DNA from: Flavobacterium sp. AG291
GTDB lineage: Bacteria > Bacteroidota > Bacteroidia > Flavobacteriales > Flavobacteriaceae
DNA length: 64,000 nt
Reading direction: 5' to 3'
NCBI RefSeq assembly: GCF_003350375.1
Contig: NZ_QQAR01000011.1
Coordinates: 1 to 64,000, forward strand
A program made the position numbers and the translations under genes. The notes under the pieces are model-generated. The model was not told the origin of the DNA, made no database searches, and was given only the letters and a program-made list of their open reading frames with translations. Shown piece after piece: positions 6,698-15,186 of this stretch; the stretch's first letter is position 1; each line of letters opens with the position of its first letter.

Positions 6698-8392
6698 TTA
6701 TTTTAGAGACTTAAGTTGTCCTTTTACATACTCATCATTTGGATCAAGGGAAAGTGCCTTATTGAAATATTCTGTAGCTTTTGCTTTGTCAGTTACAGCA
6801 TAGTAAGCACCTGCATTTGAATAAGCATCAAGCAAGTTCTTTTTCTGTTTTGTTACTTCAGCCTGACCTGCAGCGTTAACAATCTCGATATATTTATCAT
6901 ACGATTCAGCCATAGTTTTTAGAGCCTCAGGAGTTTGGATATACCTGTTTACTTTAGCTCTGTAAAGATAAGCATCCTGAGACTGAGCATTAAGTTCTAT
7001 TACTTTAGCAAGAGCAGTATCTGCTTTTTTCAGGTTCTCAACATTACCTTTTTGAGCCTCTGCCGATTTGTTTACGTGATCAAAATACAAAGAATACGCG
7101 TAGAAGAAATTGTCAGCCATAAGGTTTTTGTTATCCGGATTTGTTGTAGCAACTCCGTAAACAACAGCCGCAGGGCCATAAAGTTTCTGTTTGAATAGTT
7201 TCTGACCTACAGCCCCAAACTCATTTGTGATATTGATATCTGTTTCAGCAGCTTTCTGAATATTAGCAATTGCTTCATCAAAAGCAGCCTGATTAGTAAT
7301 TATTGCATTACCCTGAGCATCCTGACCAACGCTTGATGCAAGGTTAGAAAGCCCCAGATAAAGGTAGTCACGCGCAATGATACGCTTAGGATCAGCTTTA
7401 GCAATCCATTCTTTCATAGAAGCAGAACTCTCAGTGTACTTACCATTTTCATATTGTGAATAAGCAAGGTAACGAAGTATTCTCGGATTAACTTTATCCA
7501 TTTGCTGCATTTTCAGCGCTTCAGCTTCAAGTCCTTTATAATCATCTGTAAGCAAAAGGAAATCAGCACGTCTCATACGAGAGTTAAGAGAGTAATCCGT
7601 AAGTGTCATGTATTTTTCATAGTATGAAAGCGCCTTAGCATTATACTCTTTTTTCTTAGCAGGTTCAGTTACTCCCCAGATATAATATGTCTCAGCAAGC
7701 TCCCTGTAGACTGGACCATAATTAGGATTTGAAGCAACGATAGCATCAAAAGCCTTGATTGCTTCAGGGAAAGCAACTCTGGTATTTTTAGTGATAACTG
7801 CCATCTGAAGCTTAGCTCTTAACAAGCTGCTGTCATAAAGTAGTGCATTACGATAAGCAGAATATGCTTCGCTTTGTTTTCTTTCACCGTAGTAAGCATC
7901 ACCTAAGCTAAGATAAGCCTGAGCCGATTTAGAATCTTTAGCAACAGCTTTGTTTAAAACAGCTATCGCTTTAGCATAATCCGGTTTTTCGGCGTTGATA
8001 TAAGCACGACCAATATATATAAGCTGCTCAACATCTCTTTTTCCTAATTCTTTTTCTACAGCATCAAATTTAGCCTGAGCCGCAGCAGTATTTCCGGCAT
8101 TTAGATCTATCTGTCCAAGTCCGATATTGTTGAATTCGGCATTATTTTTAACCGCTTTTCCTTTGTTAAAGAAAATCGCAGCAGAATCCTGCTCCGTTTG
8201 TTTAAGATAAACATCCCCTAAAAAGAAGTAGTTTTTTCCTTCATCCGGTGAAGATGAGATAAGCGAATTTAATATTGTTTTTGCTTTTTGGTATTGTTCG
8301 GCATCAATAGCTTTCTTTGCTTCGTTTACATCCTGTGCGGATGCAACGCCAAAAAATAACAATGATAAACCGAGAAATTTCAACTCTTTCAT
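6698..8392 (-). CDS. Secreted tetratricopeptide-repeat protein
   Basis: The 564-residue protein begins with a signal peptide (MKELKFLGLSLLFFGVASA) and is then almost entirely helical repeats with TPR consensus spacing, for example AQAYLSLGDAYYGERKQ, IYIGRAYINAEKPDYAKA and the final unit TDKAKATEYFNKALSLDPN. At least ten repeat units can be seen. TPR proteins are scaffolds for protein contacts; this one would be periplasmic. It is the last gene of the region downstream of exbB-exbD-exbD-tonB and follows the PBP-like lipoprotein by 44 bp, with its own TAAATTTG element in that gap. A role in the TonB machinery is inferred from position only. Confidence 0.8.
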   Translation of the reverse strand: MKELKFLGLSLLFFGVASAQDVNEAKKAIDAEQYQKAKTILNSLISSSPDEGKNYFFLGDVYLKQTEQDSAAIFFNKGKAVKNNAEFNNIGLGQIDLNAGNTAAAQAKFDAVEKELGKRDVEQLIYIGRAYINAEKPDYAKAIAVLNKAVAKDSKSAQAYLSLGDAYYGERKQSEAYSAYRNALLYDSSLLRAKLQMAVITKNTRVAFPEAIKAFDAIVASNPNYGPVYRELAETYYIWGVTEPAKKKEYNAKALSYYEKYMTLTDYSLNSRMRRADFLLLTDDYKGLEAEALKMQQMDKVNPRILRYLAYSQYENGKYTESSASMKEWIAKADPKRIIARDYLYLGLSNLASSVGQDAQGNAIITNQAAFDEAIANIQKAAETDINITNEFGAVGQKLFKQKLYGPAAVVYGVATTNPDNKNLMADNFFYAYSLYFDHVNKSAEAQKGNVENLKKADTALAKVIELNAQSQDAYLYRAKVNRYIQTPEALKTMAESYDKYIEIVNAAGQAEVTKQKKNLLDAYSNAGAYYAVTDKAKATEYFNKALSLDPNDEYVKGQLKSLK

Positions 8393-8419
8393 TTGTATTA
8401 TTTTATAATTCTACTTGTT

Positions 8420-8427
8420 CAAATTTA
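8420..8427 (-). promoter_or_regulatory. Possible internal promoter of the TPR gene
   Basis: Minus strand TAAATTTG matches TAnnTTTG and lies 28 bp upstream of the TPR start, but no clear minus-33 TTG is seen. Confidence 0.35.
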
Positions 8428-8436
8428 TATGCACTA

Positions 8437-9357
8437 TTAATTAGTCACTTCAATCTCCCTGTAAGGAAGCTTAATTGGAAGCAAACCAGTTTTTAAAATA
8501 ATGCGCTGGCCTTCGAATGCACCTATGTAAGTTGCAAAACCCATGCCTAAGCCATCCCTGCCACTGTAATTTAACACATAAACTTTACGTATTAATGGGT
8601 AAGAACCTGTAGCTATATTGCTCTGAGTAGGCTTATAGTATCTTTTGACACTTTTATCAATTTTAACATTATCAACTGCCAAAACAGTGACATCTGACAC
8701 AATTTTAGACATTTCTGCCGATGGCTGCGACAACCAGTTTACACCAACAACACCTATTGAACCGGGATTGTCGTGTACATAACGAATAACTTCCTCATTT
8801 GTTTTAAGCGAATAAATGTTTTGAGAAGGAAGTTGTTTAACATTTGCCATTTTTAAAAGTTCGCCTACTGTACTTGAGTTAGCATTATCAAATACTAATT
8901 TCTGAACTTTATCTGAAGTTTGTCCTTTAACAAGCTTTAAAATTTCATTAAGTTCTACTACAGTATCTTTAGCAGCTTTATTAATAATAAAGGCTACTGC
9001 ATCACTTGCAAACTGAGTGATTTGTGGAGTGATTTTACGTTTAACAAAATAAGCATTTTCCTCATCAGTAAGCAATCTTGACATAACCGCAACGCCGGCT
9101 TTATTTTCTACAAGGTCTTTTACTACTTCAGTTTCTGATTTGTTTACAAGAGCAATATGAGCTCTTGGGTAAACACTATGAAAAACCTGCAATACATCAT
9201 CAACAGCGGGCTCGACCGTATTATCGACCAGAATAGTTGTAGTACCAGAAGTAAGTGTTTCTTCAATTTTCTTAGTACCTGCAGCTTTTTCATCTTTACA
9301 TGAAAAAGCTAAAGCAATAATGAATAAAGAAGCTATTATTTTATACGTGTGTTTCAT
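8437..9357 (-). CDS. PstS-like phosphate-binding-family lipoprotein
   Basis: A periplasmic-binding-protein-like fold of the phosphate/PBP-like class II type. From ATG 9357 the protein is 306 residues: a signal peptide ends in the lipobox LAFSC (Cys20), then the segments VMSRLLTDEE, TQFASDAVAFIINKAA, GSIGVVGVNWL and TGSYPLIRKVYV follow PstS-family order. In true PstS the equivalents bind phosphate; the usual SSG-type anion loop is not obvious, so the ligand is uncertain. An in-frame ATG at 9387 would place ten polar residues before the signal peptide and overlap the previous gene, so 9357 is preferred. Its place behind tonB is conserved in my memory of flavobacteria. Confidence 0.75.
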   Translation of the reverse strand: MKHTYKIIASLFIIALAFSCKDEKAAGTKKIEETLTSGTTTILVDNTVEPAVDDVLQVFHSVYPRAHIALVNKSETEVVKDLVENKAGVAVMSRLLTDEENAYFVKRKITPQITQFASDAVAFIINKAAKDTVVELNEILKLVKGQTSDKVQKLVFDNANSSTVGELLKMANVKQLPSQNIYSLKTNEEVIRYVHDNPGSIGVVGVNWLSQPSAEMSKIVSDVTVLAVDNVKIDKSVKRYYKPTQSNIATGSYPLIRKVYVLNYSGRDGLGMGFATYIGAFEGQRIILKTGLLPIKLPYREIEVTN

Positions 9358-9371
9358 TGTAATACTATGAA

Positions 9372-9599
9372 TTACCTGTTTTGCCATAGCCTGATAAACC
9401 TGAAAAAAGCATAAGCAATAAGCAGTATTCCAAAGGCCAGTCTGCCATTATAAGTGATACTAAGCGGAATTGTTTTCCAGAATATCAGCGTAAGGCCAAG
9501 TGCAAGGTATAGCATAAAAAACAGCATACCTAAAACAAACAGAAATCGCTTTATGGGCGATTTCTGTGTGTCTTCCTGAGATTGTTTTCTTGAAAGCAT
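9372..9599 (-). CDS. Small membrane protein of the TonB operon
   Basis: A 75-residue protein starting at ATG 9599, 10 bp after the tonB stop, with two membrane helices (LFVLGMLFFMLYLALGLTL and the segment near LAFGILLIAYAFF). The frame is open upstream to 9737, but that part lies inside tonB in another frame and is not membrane-like, so I reject it. No family is recognised. Tight packing between tonB and the PBP-like gene indicates co-transcription. Confidence 0.7.
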   Translation of the reverse strand: MLSRKQSQEDTQKSPIKRFLFVLGMLFFMLYLALGLTLIFWKTIPLSITYNGRLAFGILLIAYAFFRFIRLWQNR

Positions 9600-9609
9600 C
9601 CCAGATTCT

Positions 9610-10437
9610 TTATGATTTAATATTGATCGTAATAGGAAGATTGTAAGAAGCCCTAACCGGTTTTCCATTTTGGATACCCGGACTCCACTTAGTCTTAATT
9701 GACTTAAGTACTCGTTCCGCTTCTTTACCAAGTCCATAACCTGGATCTCTTAGAATCTTGATAGCAGTAATACTTCCGTCTTTTTCTACTACGAAAGAAA
9801 CGTAGATCTTAGCTGTCATATCCTGCTCAAGTTCAGGTGTTCTAAAGTTTTTCATTACATAACCATAGAAAGCCTGTATACCTCCAGGGAATTCAGGCTG
9901 AACCTGTAGACCTGCAGAGTTATAAACCGTGTTATCCGGAGCTTCAACCCCTTTATCAAGGTCACCTGACGGAGTACCAATGTTAACATCTCCTGTCGGG
10001 CTAGCCTCTGCATTCCTTGAACTTGGATCAGCTTCTTTAAACTGTTCCGTTTTCGGTGGATCATCCGGCACTTCCTCTTTTTTAGCAGCCTCAAGCGGCT
10101 TAAGCTTAACTTCTTCAACTATAGACTTTGGCGCCTGTAGTTGTTCTACTGGTGGTGGTGGTGGCGGAAGCGGAGCTTCTTCAGGCGGTGGCGGAAGATC
10201 GATTACCTCGATTACCTTATCCACATCATCCTCTTTACCCTTTGCTGCAAGATCACCTAATTTATCTGCTATAATAGGAGTAGAGATAAGGAAAGTAAAT
10301 AATATTGCCCCAATGATAAGTGCCTTAACAGTAGTCTTAGGGTTTTCGGTACGAAGCTGGTAAGCTCCATAAGCCTTGTTACGGCCTTCGAAGACCATAT
10401 CAACCCATGACTTATTGAAAATATTCAGTTTTGACAT
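9610..10437 (-). CDS. tonB: Energy transducer TonB
   Basis: Couples the proton-motive force, gathered by ExbB/ExbD, to TonB-dependent outer-membrane receptors. The 275-residue protein has an N-terminal cytoplasmic region with the Bacteroidota block VFEGRNKAYGAYQLR (about 15-29), one membrane helix (about 39-58), a proline-rich spacer (LPPPPEEAPLPPPPPP, about 80-95) that spans the periplasm, and a C-terminal TonB domain (about 190-275: EFPGGIQAFYGYVMKN, VEKDGSITAIKILRD, PVRASYNLPI). It is fourth in the exbB-exbD-exbD-tonB operon, 31 bp after the second exbD. Confidence 0.95.
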   Translation of the reverse strand: MSKLNIFNKSWVDMVFEGRNKAYGAYQLRTENPKTTVKALIIGAILFTFLISTPIIADKLGDLAAKGKEDDVDKVIEVIDLPPPPEEAPLPPPPPPVEQLQAPKSIVEEVKLKPLEAAKKEEVPDDPPKTEQFKEADPSSRNAEASPTGDVNIGTPSGDLDKGVEAPDNTVYNSAGLQVQPEFPGGIQAFYGYVMKNFRTPELEQDMTAKIYVSFVVEKDGSITAIKILRDPGYGLGKEAERVLKSIKTKWSPGIQNGKPVRASYNLPITINIKS

Positions 10438-10468
10438 AATTTAATTTTTATTAGTTAAATAAGACTGA

Positions 10469-11035
10469 CTAGTATAAACCAGTCTTTTTTAACAGGTCAA
10501 TTTCTCCAGGCGTAATATCACCGATAGCATAAAGCTGTGGGTGTGTAATTGCCATCTCATCAAGGATATCGATAAGGTTTTTATAACTAGCTTTATCGCT
10601 AACCTTAATGTTTACGATAAGACCTTCATCATCTTTACCAGTATCTCTTTTAGCAATAGCTTTTCCGATAGCGATCTGTTTTATCAGGTCTTTACGGATA
10701 CCATCTTTACCGAATTTAGCTTCAGTCGGAGCCTCAACAGGAGCCTCAAACTTACCACGATACCACAAAATTTTATTATCCTTACCTACAAGAATAGTCA
10801 AAAGTCTCTCTTCAGGAATTTTTGTAACATCTTTATCGGTATCTTCTTTATTCTTATCCGGCATTGCAAGCGGCATAGACTGCGGCTTGGACAGCGTAGT
10901 AGTAAGCATGAAGAACGTAATAAGAAGGAAAGCCAAATCCACCATCGCTGTTAAGTCAACACCCGGGTTTGATTTCTTACTTCTTACCTTGCCGCCTTTC
11001 TTGCCACCGCCGTCGCCGGTATTTAATTCTGCCAT
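10469..11035 (-). CDS. exbD: Biopolymer transport protein ExbD (second copy)
   Basis: ExbD/TolR family subunit of the proton channel that powers TonB. The 188-residue sequence has a glycine/lysine-rich cytoplasmic start, one helix with the conserved proton-carrying aspartate (VDLTAMVDLAFLLITFFML, Asp33), then a periplasmic domain ending HPQLYAIGDITPGEIDLL. It lies 20 bp downstream of the first ExbD. The two copies differ clearly, so they probably form a mixed or alternative complex. Homologous exbD2 in a fish-pathogenic Flavobacterium has been tied to iron uptake and virulence, as I recall. Confidence 0.93.
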   Translation of the reverse strand: MAELNTGDGGGKKGGKVRSKKSNPGVDLTAMVDLAFLLITFFMLTTTLSKPQSMPLAMPDKNKEDTDKDVTKIPEERLLTILVGKDNKILWYRGKFEAPVEAPTEAKFGKDGIRKDLIKQIAIGKAIAKRDTGKDDEGLIVNIKVSDKASYKNLIDILDEMAITHPQLYAIGDITPGEIDLLKKTGLY

Positions 11036-11055
11036 TTTATAGTGTGTTTATAAAA

Positions 11056-11706
11056 TTAAAAGTTTTCGTCTCTTAAACCGGTTACAAGGAAGAACCTGTT
11101 TTTCTTTTGTTCCTGAAGGATATCAATCACCCTTTTTACAGTTGGGTAATCTTCTTTAGCATCACCTTTAATAGCGATATCAAGATCCTTAAGTTTCTCA
11201 GGCTCTAATTCTCCAGCCTGGATTCTATCCTCCTGAAGCTGTTTTTGTGCCTGTCTAGCAAACTTCACCCAGTTACCTAACTGATTGTTTACTGAATCAT
11301 AAGGTATACCTTTTTGAAGATTACCTTCGTTTCTTTTTGCAGGCTCAAGAGCAAGAAGACCTTTAAGCTGGTTAAGTGGAACACCAAAACCTTCCATACT
11401 AGTAAAAGCTTTGTATTCCTCTTCAGTAAAAGGAATCTTATATTCCGTAGAAATACGCTCAAGCGTTCCTTTTCTGGCATCACGAGGGATGGTAAAGAAC
11501 ACCTGTTTGTCACCTATCGTAATAGTAGCCACACCCTCTTCCGGTAATTTATCAATCACTGTTGAAGCAGGTGTATCAACCGGTTTTGGCTCTGGCTGCT
11601 TTGCGGTAGCTGTCATAATAAAGAACGATAGCAGTAGGAATGCCACGTCACACATCGCGGTCATGTCAATCCTGGTGCTCTTCTTTGATATTTTAACTTT
11701 AGCCAT
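11056..11706 (-). CDS. exbD: Biopolymer transport protein ExbD (first copy)
   Basis: A 216-residue ExbD/TolR protein. The basic N-terminus is followed by DMTAMCDVAFLLLSFFIMT, in which Asp20 is the conserved proton-path aspartate, and a periplasmic domain longer than usual, with an inserted helical, charged stretch (about residues 90-170) before the conserved PTVKRVIDILQEQKKNRFFLV end. It follows exbB after 87 bp that contain a perfect hairpin, and precedes the second exbD. Two ExbD copies in tandem are typical of Bacteroidota TonB operons. Confidence 0.93.
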   Translation of the reverse strand: MAKVKISKKSTRIDMTAMCDVAFLLLSFFIMTATAKQPEPKPVDTPASTVIDKLPEEGVATITIGDKQVFFTIPRDARKGTLERISTEYKIPFTEEEYKAFTSMEGFGVPLNQLKGLLALEPAKRNEGNLQKGIPYDSVNNQLGNWVKFARQAQKQLQEDRIQAGELEPEKLKDLDIAIKGDAKEDYPTVKRVIDILQEQKKNRFFLVTGLRDENF

Positions 11707-11734
11707 TATTGATTTTATTAGCTATGGACTAGCT

Positions 11735-11759
11735 GAAAGTGCATGCAATATGCACTTTC
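11735..11759 (-). promoter_or_regulatory. Perfect hairpin between exbB and exbD
   Basis: GAAAGTGCAT pairs with ATGCACTTTC (11735-11744 with 11750-11759), loop of 5. There is no T-run behind it in either direction, so it is not a simple terminator. It may mark an mRNA processing or stabilising site that keeps exbB message above exbD message; this is inference. Confidence 0.6.
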
Positions 11760-11793
11760 AAAACCCATATATTGTTATACTTCTACTATTGAA

Positions 11794-12633
11794 TTATGCC
11801 TGGTTAGCACGAGATCTGAATCTTCTGTACGTTTGTACAATTGTAAATCCAGCCTCATCAATAGAGTAAGTAAGTTTGTCAATTTTAGACGTAAAGATGT
11901 TGTAGAAAATGATTGATAGCGCAGACGTACCAATACCTGTAGCAGTGTTGATAAGTGCTTCAGAGATACCATTTGCAAGCTGAGATGAATCCGGAGTAGA
12001 ACCTGCACCAAGAGCAGAGAACGCCTTGATCATACCTGTTACCGTACCTAATAGACCCATAAGCGTACCAACTGATACTAGTGTAGAGATAACCACAAGG
12101 TTTTTCTCAAGCATTGGCATCTCTAGTGAAGTAGCCTGCTCGATTTCCTGCTGAATAGCAGCTTCAGCTCTTTCGCTGTCAAAACCTTCTCTTTTAACCT
12201 CTTCGTATTTTAATAAACCTGCTTTTACAACGTTAGCAACAGTACCTTGTTGTTTATCACACTCAGCCATAGCTTCGTTGATGTTACCGTTAGAGATTTG
12301 AGTTTGAACTTTTCTTAGGAAAGCCTCAACGTTACCTTTACCTGAAGCTTTGCTGATAACGAAGAAACGCTCGATTGAGAATACCACTGCCATAAGGAAA
12401 AGTCCCATAAGCACAGGTACTACATATCCTCCTTTATAAACCATTGCAAGGTAGTTACCCGGTAGTGGGTGACCCTCTGGATTATTGTCCTGGAAGTTTG
12501 AAGGTGCTCCCATAATAAATTTCCATACCAGGATACCTACTACGATACATAAAATCATCGCTGCTCCAGCGAAAATGTTAGATCCTGATCCTGATTCCTT
12601 TTTCTCAACCTTCTGAATAGATGCGTTTGCCAT
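11794..12633 (-). CDS. exbB: MotA/TolQ/ExbB proton channel protein
   Basis: The 279-residue inner-membrane protein forms the pentameric channel of the TonB energising complex. After a cytoplasmic N-terminus there is an extra helix (about 22-40) usual for Bacteroidota ExbB, then a helix at 68-90 and the two signature helices, of which LVVISTLVSVGTLMGLLGTV and NGISEALINTATGIGTSALS carry the conserved small and polar residues that contact the ExbD helix. It is first in the leftward exbB-exbD-exbD-tonB operon. A TAAATTTG element lies about 75 bp upstream. Confidence 0.93.
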   Translation of the reverse strand: MANASIQKVEKKESGSGSNIFAGAAMILCIVVGILVWKFIMGAPSNFQDNNPEGHPLPGNYLAMVYKGGYVVPVLMGLFLMAVVFSIERFFVISKASGKGNVEAFLRKVQTQISNGNINEAMAECDKQQGTVANVVKAGLLKYEEVKREGFDSERAEAAIQQEIEQATSLEMPMLEKNLVVISTLVSVGTLMGLLGTVTGMIKAFSALGAGSTPDSSQLANGISEALINTATGIGTSALSIIFYNIFTSKIDKLTYSIDEAGFTIVQTYRRFRSRANQA

Positions 12634-12708
12634 TTTTTTTAAAAATTAAGTTTTCTGATTTTTTAATAATAGTTTCTTATTGTTAAAATTTTCTTTGTAT
12701 AAGATTGG

Positions 12709-12716
12709 CAAATTTA
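12709..12716 (-). promoter_or_regulatory. Candidate promoter of the exbB-tonB operon
   Basis: Minus-strand TAAATTTG matches the TAnnTTTG minus-7 consensus 76 bp upstream of exbB. The minus-33 half is not convincing. Confidence 0.45.
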
Positions 12717-13063
12717 TAGCATTAAGCCATAAAAAAAAATAAAATGGTTTTTTTTATCAATTCTTAACAATAATTTATTGTAAAGATAAACATTGCAAAA
12801 CCATTACTTTACACTAATTCACTATACATTGTTTAATTTTTCCAATTCAAACCCGTTACTAATTGTTAATTATTTGAATTTAATATAGATTAATTATAAA
12901 TAACACAAATCTAACCGATTTATTGTGCAGTACTATTAATTTTTAGCCATATATTGATTTTAAAGCTTAATTTTAAATTAACACTGGCTTTTGAGCCTTG
13001 ATTTTAGCTAATTTTTAAACTTTAAATCGTTTTAGCGAACCACCTTAATGTCATTTCTACCTT
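12717..13063. other. AT-rich divergent spacer
   Basis: This gap between exbB and the rightward DUF486 gene is more than 75% A+T and holds the upstream control regions of both. I see no open reading frame, hairpin or repeat in it that I would call a gene, and no clear Fur-like dyad that would link the TonB operon to iron. Confidence 0.5.
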
Positions 13064-13432
13064 ATGAAAGCCTTAACTACTATTATCCTGTTAATCTTAT
13101 CTAACATATTCATGACACTTGCATGGTATGGACATTTTAAATTCAAAGAAATGAAATGGTTTGGCAACCCCGGATTGATTGCGATCATATTTATAAGCTG
13201 GGGATTAGCCCTTTTTGAGTACTTTTTTCAGGTCCCTGCTAATAATATAGGATATAAAGATAACGGCGGTCCTTTTTCCTTGATGCAGCTCAAAGTAATT
13301 CAGGAAGTAATCACATTAATAGTATTTGTAGCCTTCATGCTATTGTTCTTCAAAGACGAACACTTCCGTTGGAATCACGTAATAGGACTTGTATTTTTAG
13401 TGCTAGCAGTATACTTTATGTTTAAAAAATGA
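13064..13432 (+). CDS. DMT-superfamily small membrane protein (DUF486)
   Basis: A 122-residue integral membrane protein with four helices (about 4-22, 36-54, 82-100, 104-120). MTLAWYGHFKF near the first helix, WGLALFEYFFQVPANNIGY and the final LGLVFLVLAVYFMFKK-like helix fit the DUF486 branch of the drug/metabolite transporter superfamily, which is about this size. Substrate is unknown. It is followed after 6 bp by the convergent kmo gene with no visible terminator between them. Confidence 0.85.
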   Translation: MKALTTIILLILSNIFMTLAWYGHFKFKEMKWFGNPGLIAIIFISWGLALFEYFFQVPANNIGYKDNGGPFSLMQLKVIQEVITLIVFVAFMLLFFKDEHFRWNHVIGLVFLVLAVYFMFKK

Positions 13433-13438
13433 TTGCCC

Positions 13439-14785
13439 TTATTTAGCCGTAAGCAACTCGAGTATCCTGGCTTCAACTTCCGGTGTATCCCATTTACTTT
13501 CAATATCAGGCATCAGCATAACCTCGTCCATAATTGCCTTTTGATGGTCACCTATTGCAAGCGCTTCGGCATAAGGCCTAAAGCTAAATGTAACTCTACT
13601 ATATAAAGGAAGCCATTTATCAGGATGGTTTTCCGAAAAGTGTTTTTCAATCTTTTTCTGTAAAAGGAATTTGGCATCAGCTGTTTTCGAACGCATTTCC
13701 ATGAAATTGCGATACGACAATTCAGCTATGGCGTCTGCATTTGGCTTTCTGCTTTTTTGATATTCCTGAAAAATAGTTTTCCAGTCATCACCATACTGTT
13801 CCATTAACTGACTCAGAATAGTAATATCCTCAAAGCCTGCATTCATACCATGCCCATAAAAAGGCACAATAGCATGGGCAGCATCGCCTATAAGCGCCAC
13901 CTTATCTTCAAATGTCCACGGATAACACTTCATCGTTACCAGTGTACTTGTAGGATTTTTGAAAAAATCTTCCACCAAATTTGGTATGACCTCTATAGTT
14001 GAAGGAAAATGTTTAGCAAAAAAAGCTTCAAGCGTCTCCTTGTCCTTTAAAGATTCGAATGAATTCTCCCCTTCAAAAGGCATAAATAAGGTACAGGTAA
14101 AACTACCGTCAAGATTTGGCATTGCAATGAGCATAAAATCATGCCTTGGCCAAATGTGGAAAGAGTTTTTATCCAGCTTATGTGTTCCGTCAGGATTAGC
14201 CGGAATATTCAATTCTTTGTAACCTGTATTCAAAAACTCCTGCGAGTAATTAAACATATTCTGGCGCTGCATTCTATGACGTATTCTTGAAAATGCACCA
14301 TCAGCTCCAAAGACCATATCATATTTAAGATCATCCCATGGTCCCTTTTCAGTTTCACCTGTATGAAGGGTTGCATCCGCCATCGTTACATCCCAAACAC
14401 GACTTTCAAAAAAGAACTCAACGCCTTCTGCTTCCGCCAAAGTTACCATCTGTCTGTTAAGAACCCCGCGGGATATAGAATAAATGCATTCCCCCTCCTT
14501 ACCATAAGGCTGATAACTCAAAGGTTCATCTACCAGATGAATAGCCCTTTTATCCATAGGAATCGCTATTTCGCGTATTGCATCTCCAAGACCAAGATCA
14601 TCAAGGGCTCTCCAGCCGCGATTAGACATAGCAAGATTTATTGACCTTCCAGAGAAATTTATTTTTCGAATATCCGGGCTTCTGTCATACACATGAACGG
14701 TATGCCCAGCCCTTTTTAGGTATATTGCAAGTAGTGATCCGACAAGTCCTGAACCAACAACAGCAATCTTTATTGAAGTCTGCAT
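13439..14785 (-). CDS. kmo: Kynurenine 3-monooxygenase
   Basis: FAD-dependent hydroxylase making 3-hydroxykynurenine from kynurenine in tryptophan breakdown. From ATG 14785 the protein is 448 residues: the dinucleotide-binding loop VVGSGLVGSLLA at the N-terminus, INFSGRSINLAMSNRG and the FAD-contacting VALIGDAAHAIVPFYGHGMN match KMO. The frame is open to 14851, but a TATTTTTG promoter element (14815-14808) lies inside that extension, which rules it out. No other kynurenine-pathway gene is in the window; nadE at 44745 is distant, so a link to NAD synthesis is only possible. Confidence 0.92.
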   Translation of the reverse strand: MQTSIKIAVVGSGLVGSLLAIYLKRAGHTVHVYDRSPDIRKINFSGRSINLAMSNRGWRALDDLGLGDAIREIAIPMDKRAIHLVDEPLSYQPYGKEGECIYSISRGVLNRQMVTLAEAEGVEFFFESRVWDVTMADATLHTGETEKGPWDDLKYDMVFGADGAFSRIRHRMQRQNMFNYSQEFLNTGYKELNIPANPDGTHKLDKNSFHIWPRHDFMLIAMPNLDGSFTCTLFMPFEGENSFESLKDKETLEAFFAKHFPSTIEVIPNLVEDFFKNPTSTLVTMKCYPWTFEDKVALIGDAAHAIVPFYGHGMNAGFEDITILSQLMEQYGDDWKTIFQEYQKSRKPNADAIAELSYRNFMEMRSKTADAKFLLQKKIEKHFSENHPDKWLPLYSRVTFSFRPYAEALAIGDHQKAIMDEVMLMPDIESKWDTPEVEARILELLTAK

Positions 14786-14807
14786 GAAATTTATTCTATA
14801 ACAACCA

Positions 14808-14815
14808 CAAAAATA
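14808..14815 (-). promoter_or_regulatory. kmo minus-7 promoter element
   Basis: Minus-strand TATTTTTG, 23 bp upstream of ATG 14785. Its position decides the kmo start codon. Confidence 0.55.
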
Positions 14816-14970
14816 CTTAATTAAAACTTCTACACTCCTGTTTTTAATCATTTTATTTACGACCCAATTTTATTAAGAAATTTTTGGCTATTAAAGGATT
14901 CTTAATTAATTAACACCCCTGCTCTTAATGAAGTAATTTTATCTCACTAACTAATTTAAAATATAACGTT

Positions 14971-15129
14971 ATGAGAGATTTAATCTGGTTAATAGTAGTA
15001 ATCCTTTTAATAGGATGGGCGGTAGGATATTTTGGATTTGGCGAAGCAGTAGGAAGCCTTATTCATATATTATTAGTATTAGCAATCATTGGAGTGCTAT
15101 ACAGATTGGCAACAGGAAACAGGCCATAA
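14971..15129 (+). CDS. Lmo0937-family small membrane protein
   Basis: A 52-residue protein beginning MRDLIWLIVVILLIGW and ending LYRLATGNRP, with two membrane helices split by the glycine-rich turn GYFGFGEAVG. This is the pattern of the lmo0937/DUF5670 family, often seen as a stress-associated small membrane protein. The gene is monocistronic, divergent from kmo, with a strong terminator 30 bp downstream. Function is unknown. Confidence 0.8.
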   Translation: MRDLIWLIVVILLIGWAVGYFGFGEAVGSLIHILLVLAIIGVLYRLATGNRP

Positions 15130-15154
15130 AATTCAATCGCCAAAAATACTTTTA

Positions 15155-15186
15155 AAAAAAGCTCTCTGAATGGAGAGCTTTTTTAT
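15155..15186 (+). terminator. Terminator of the lmo0937-family gene
   Basis: Stem AAGCTCTC/GAGAGCTT (15159-15166 with 15173-15180), 6-nt loop, then T-run. Confidence 0.85.

Noticed and set aside
9600..9737. Upstream extension of the small TonB-operon membrane protein
   Set aside because: It overlaps tonB in another frame and does not match the membrane-like composition of the rest; ATG 9599 fits the operon spacing.
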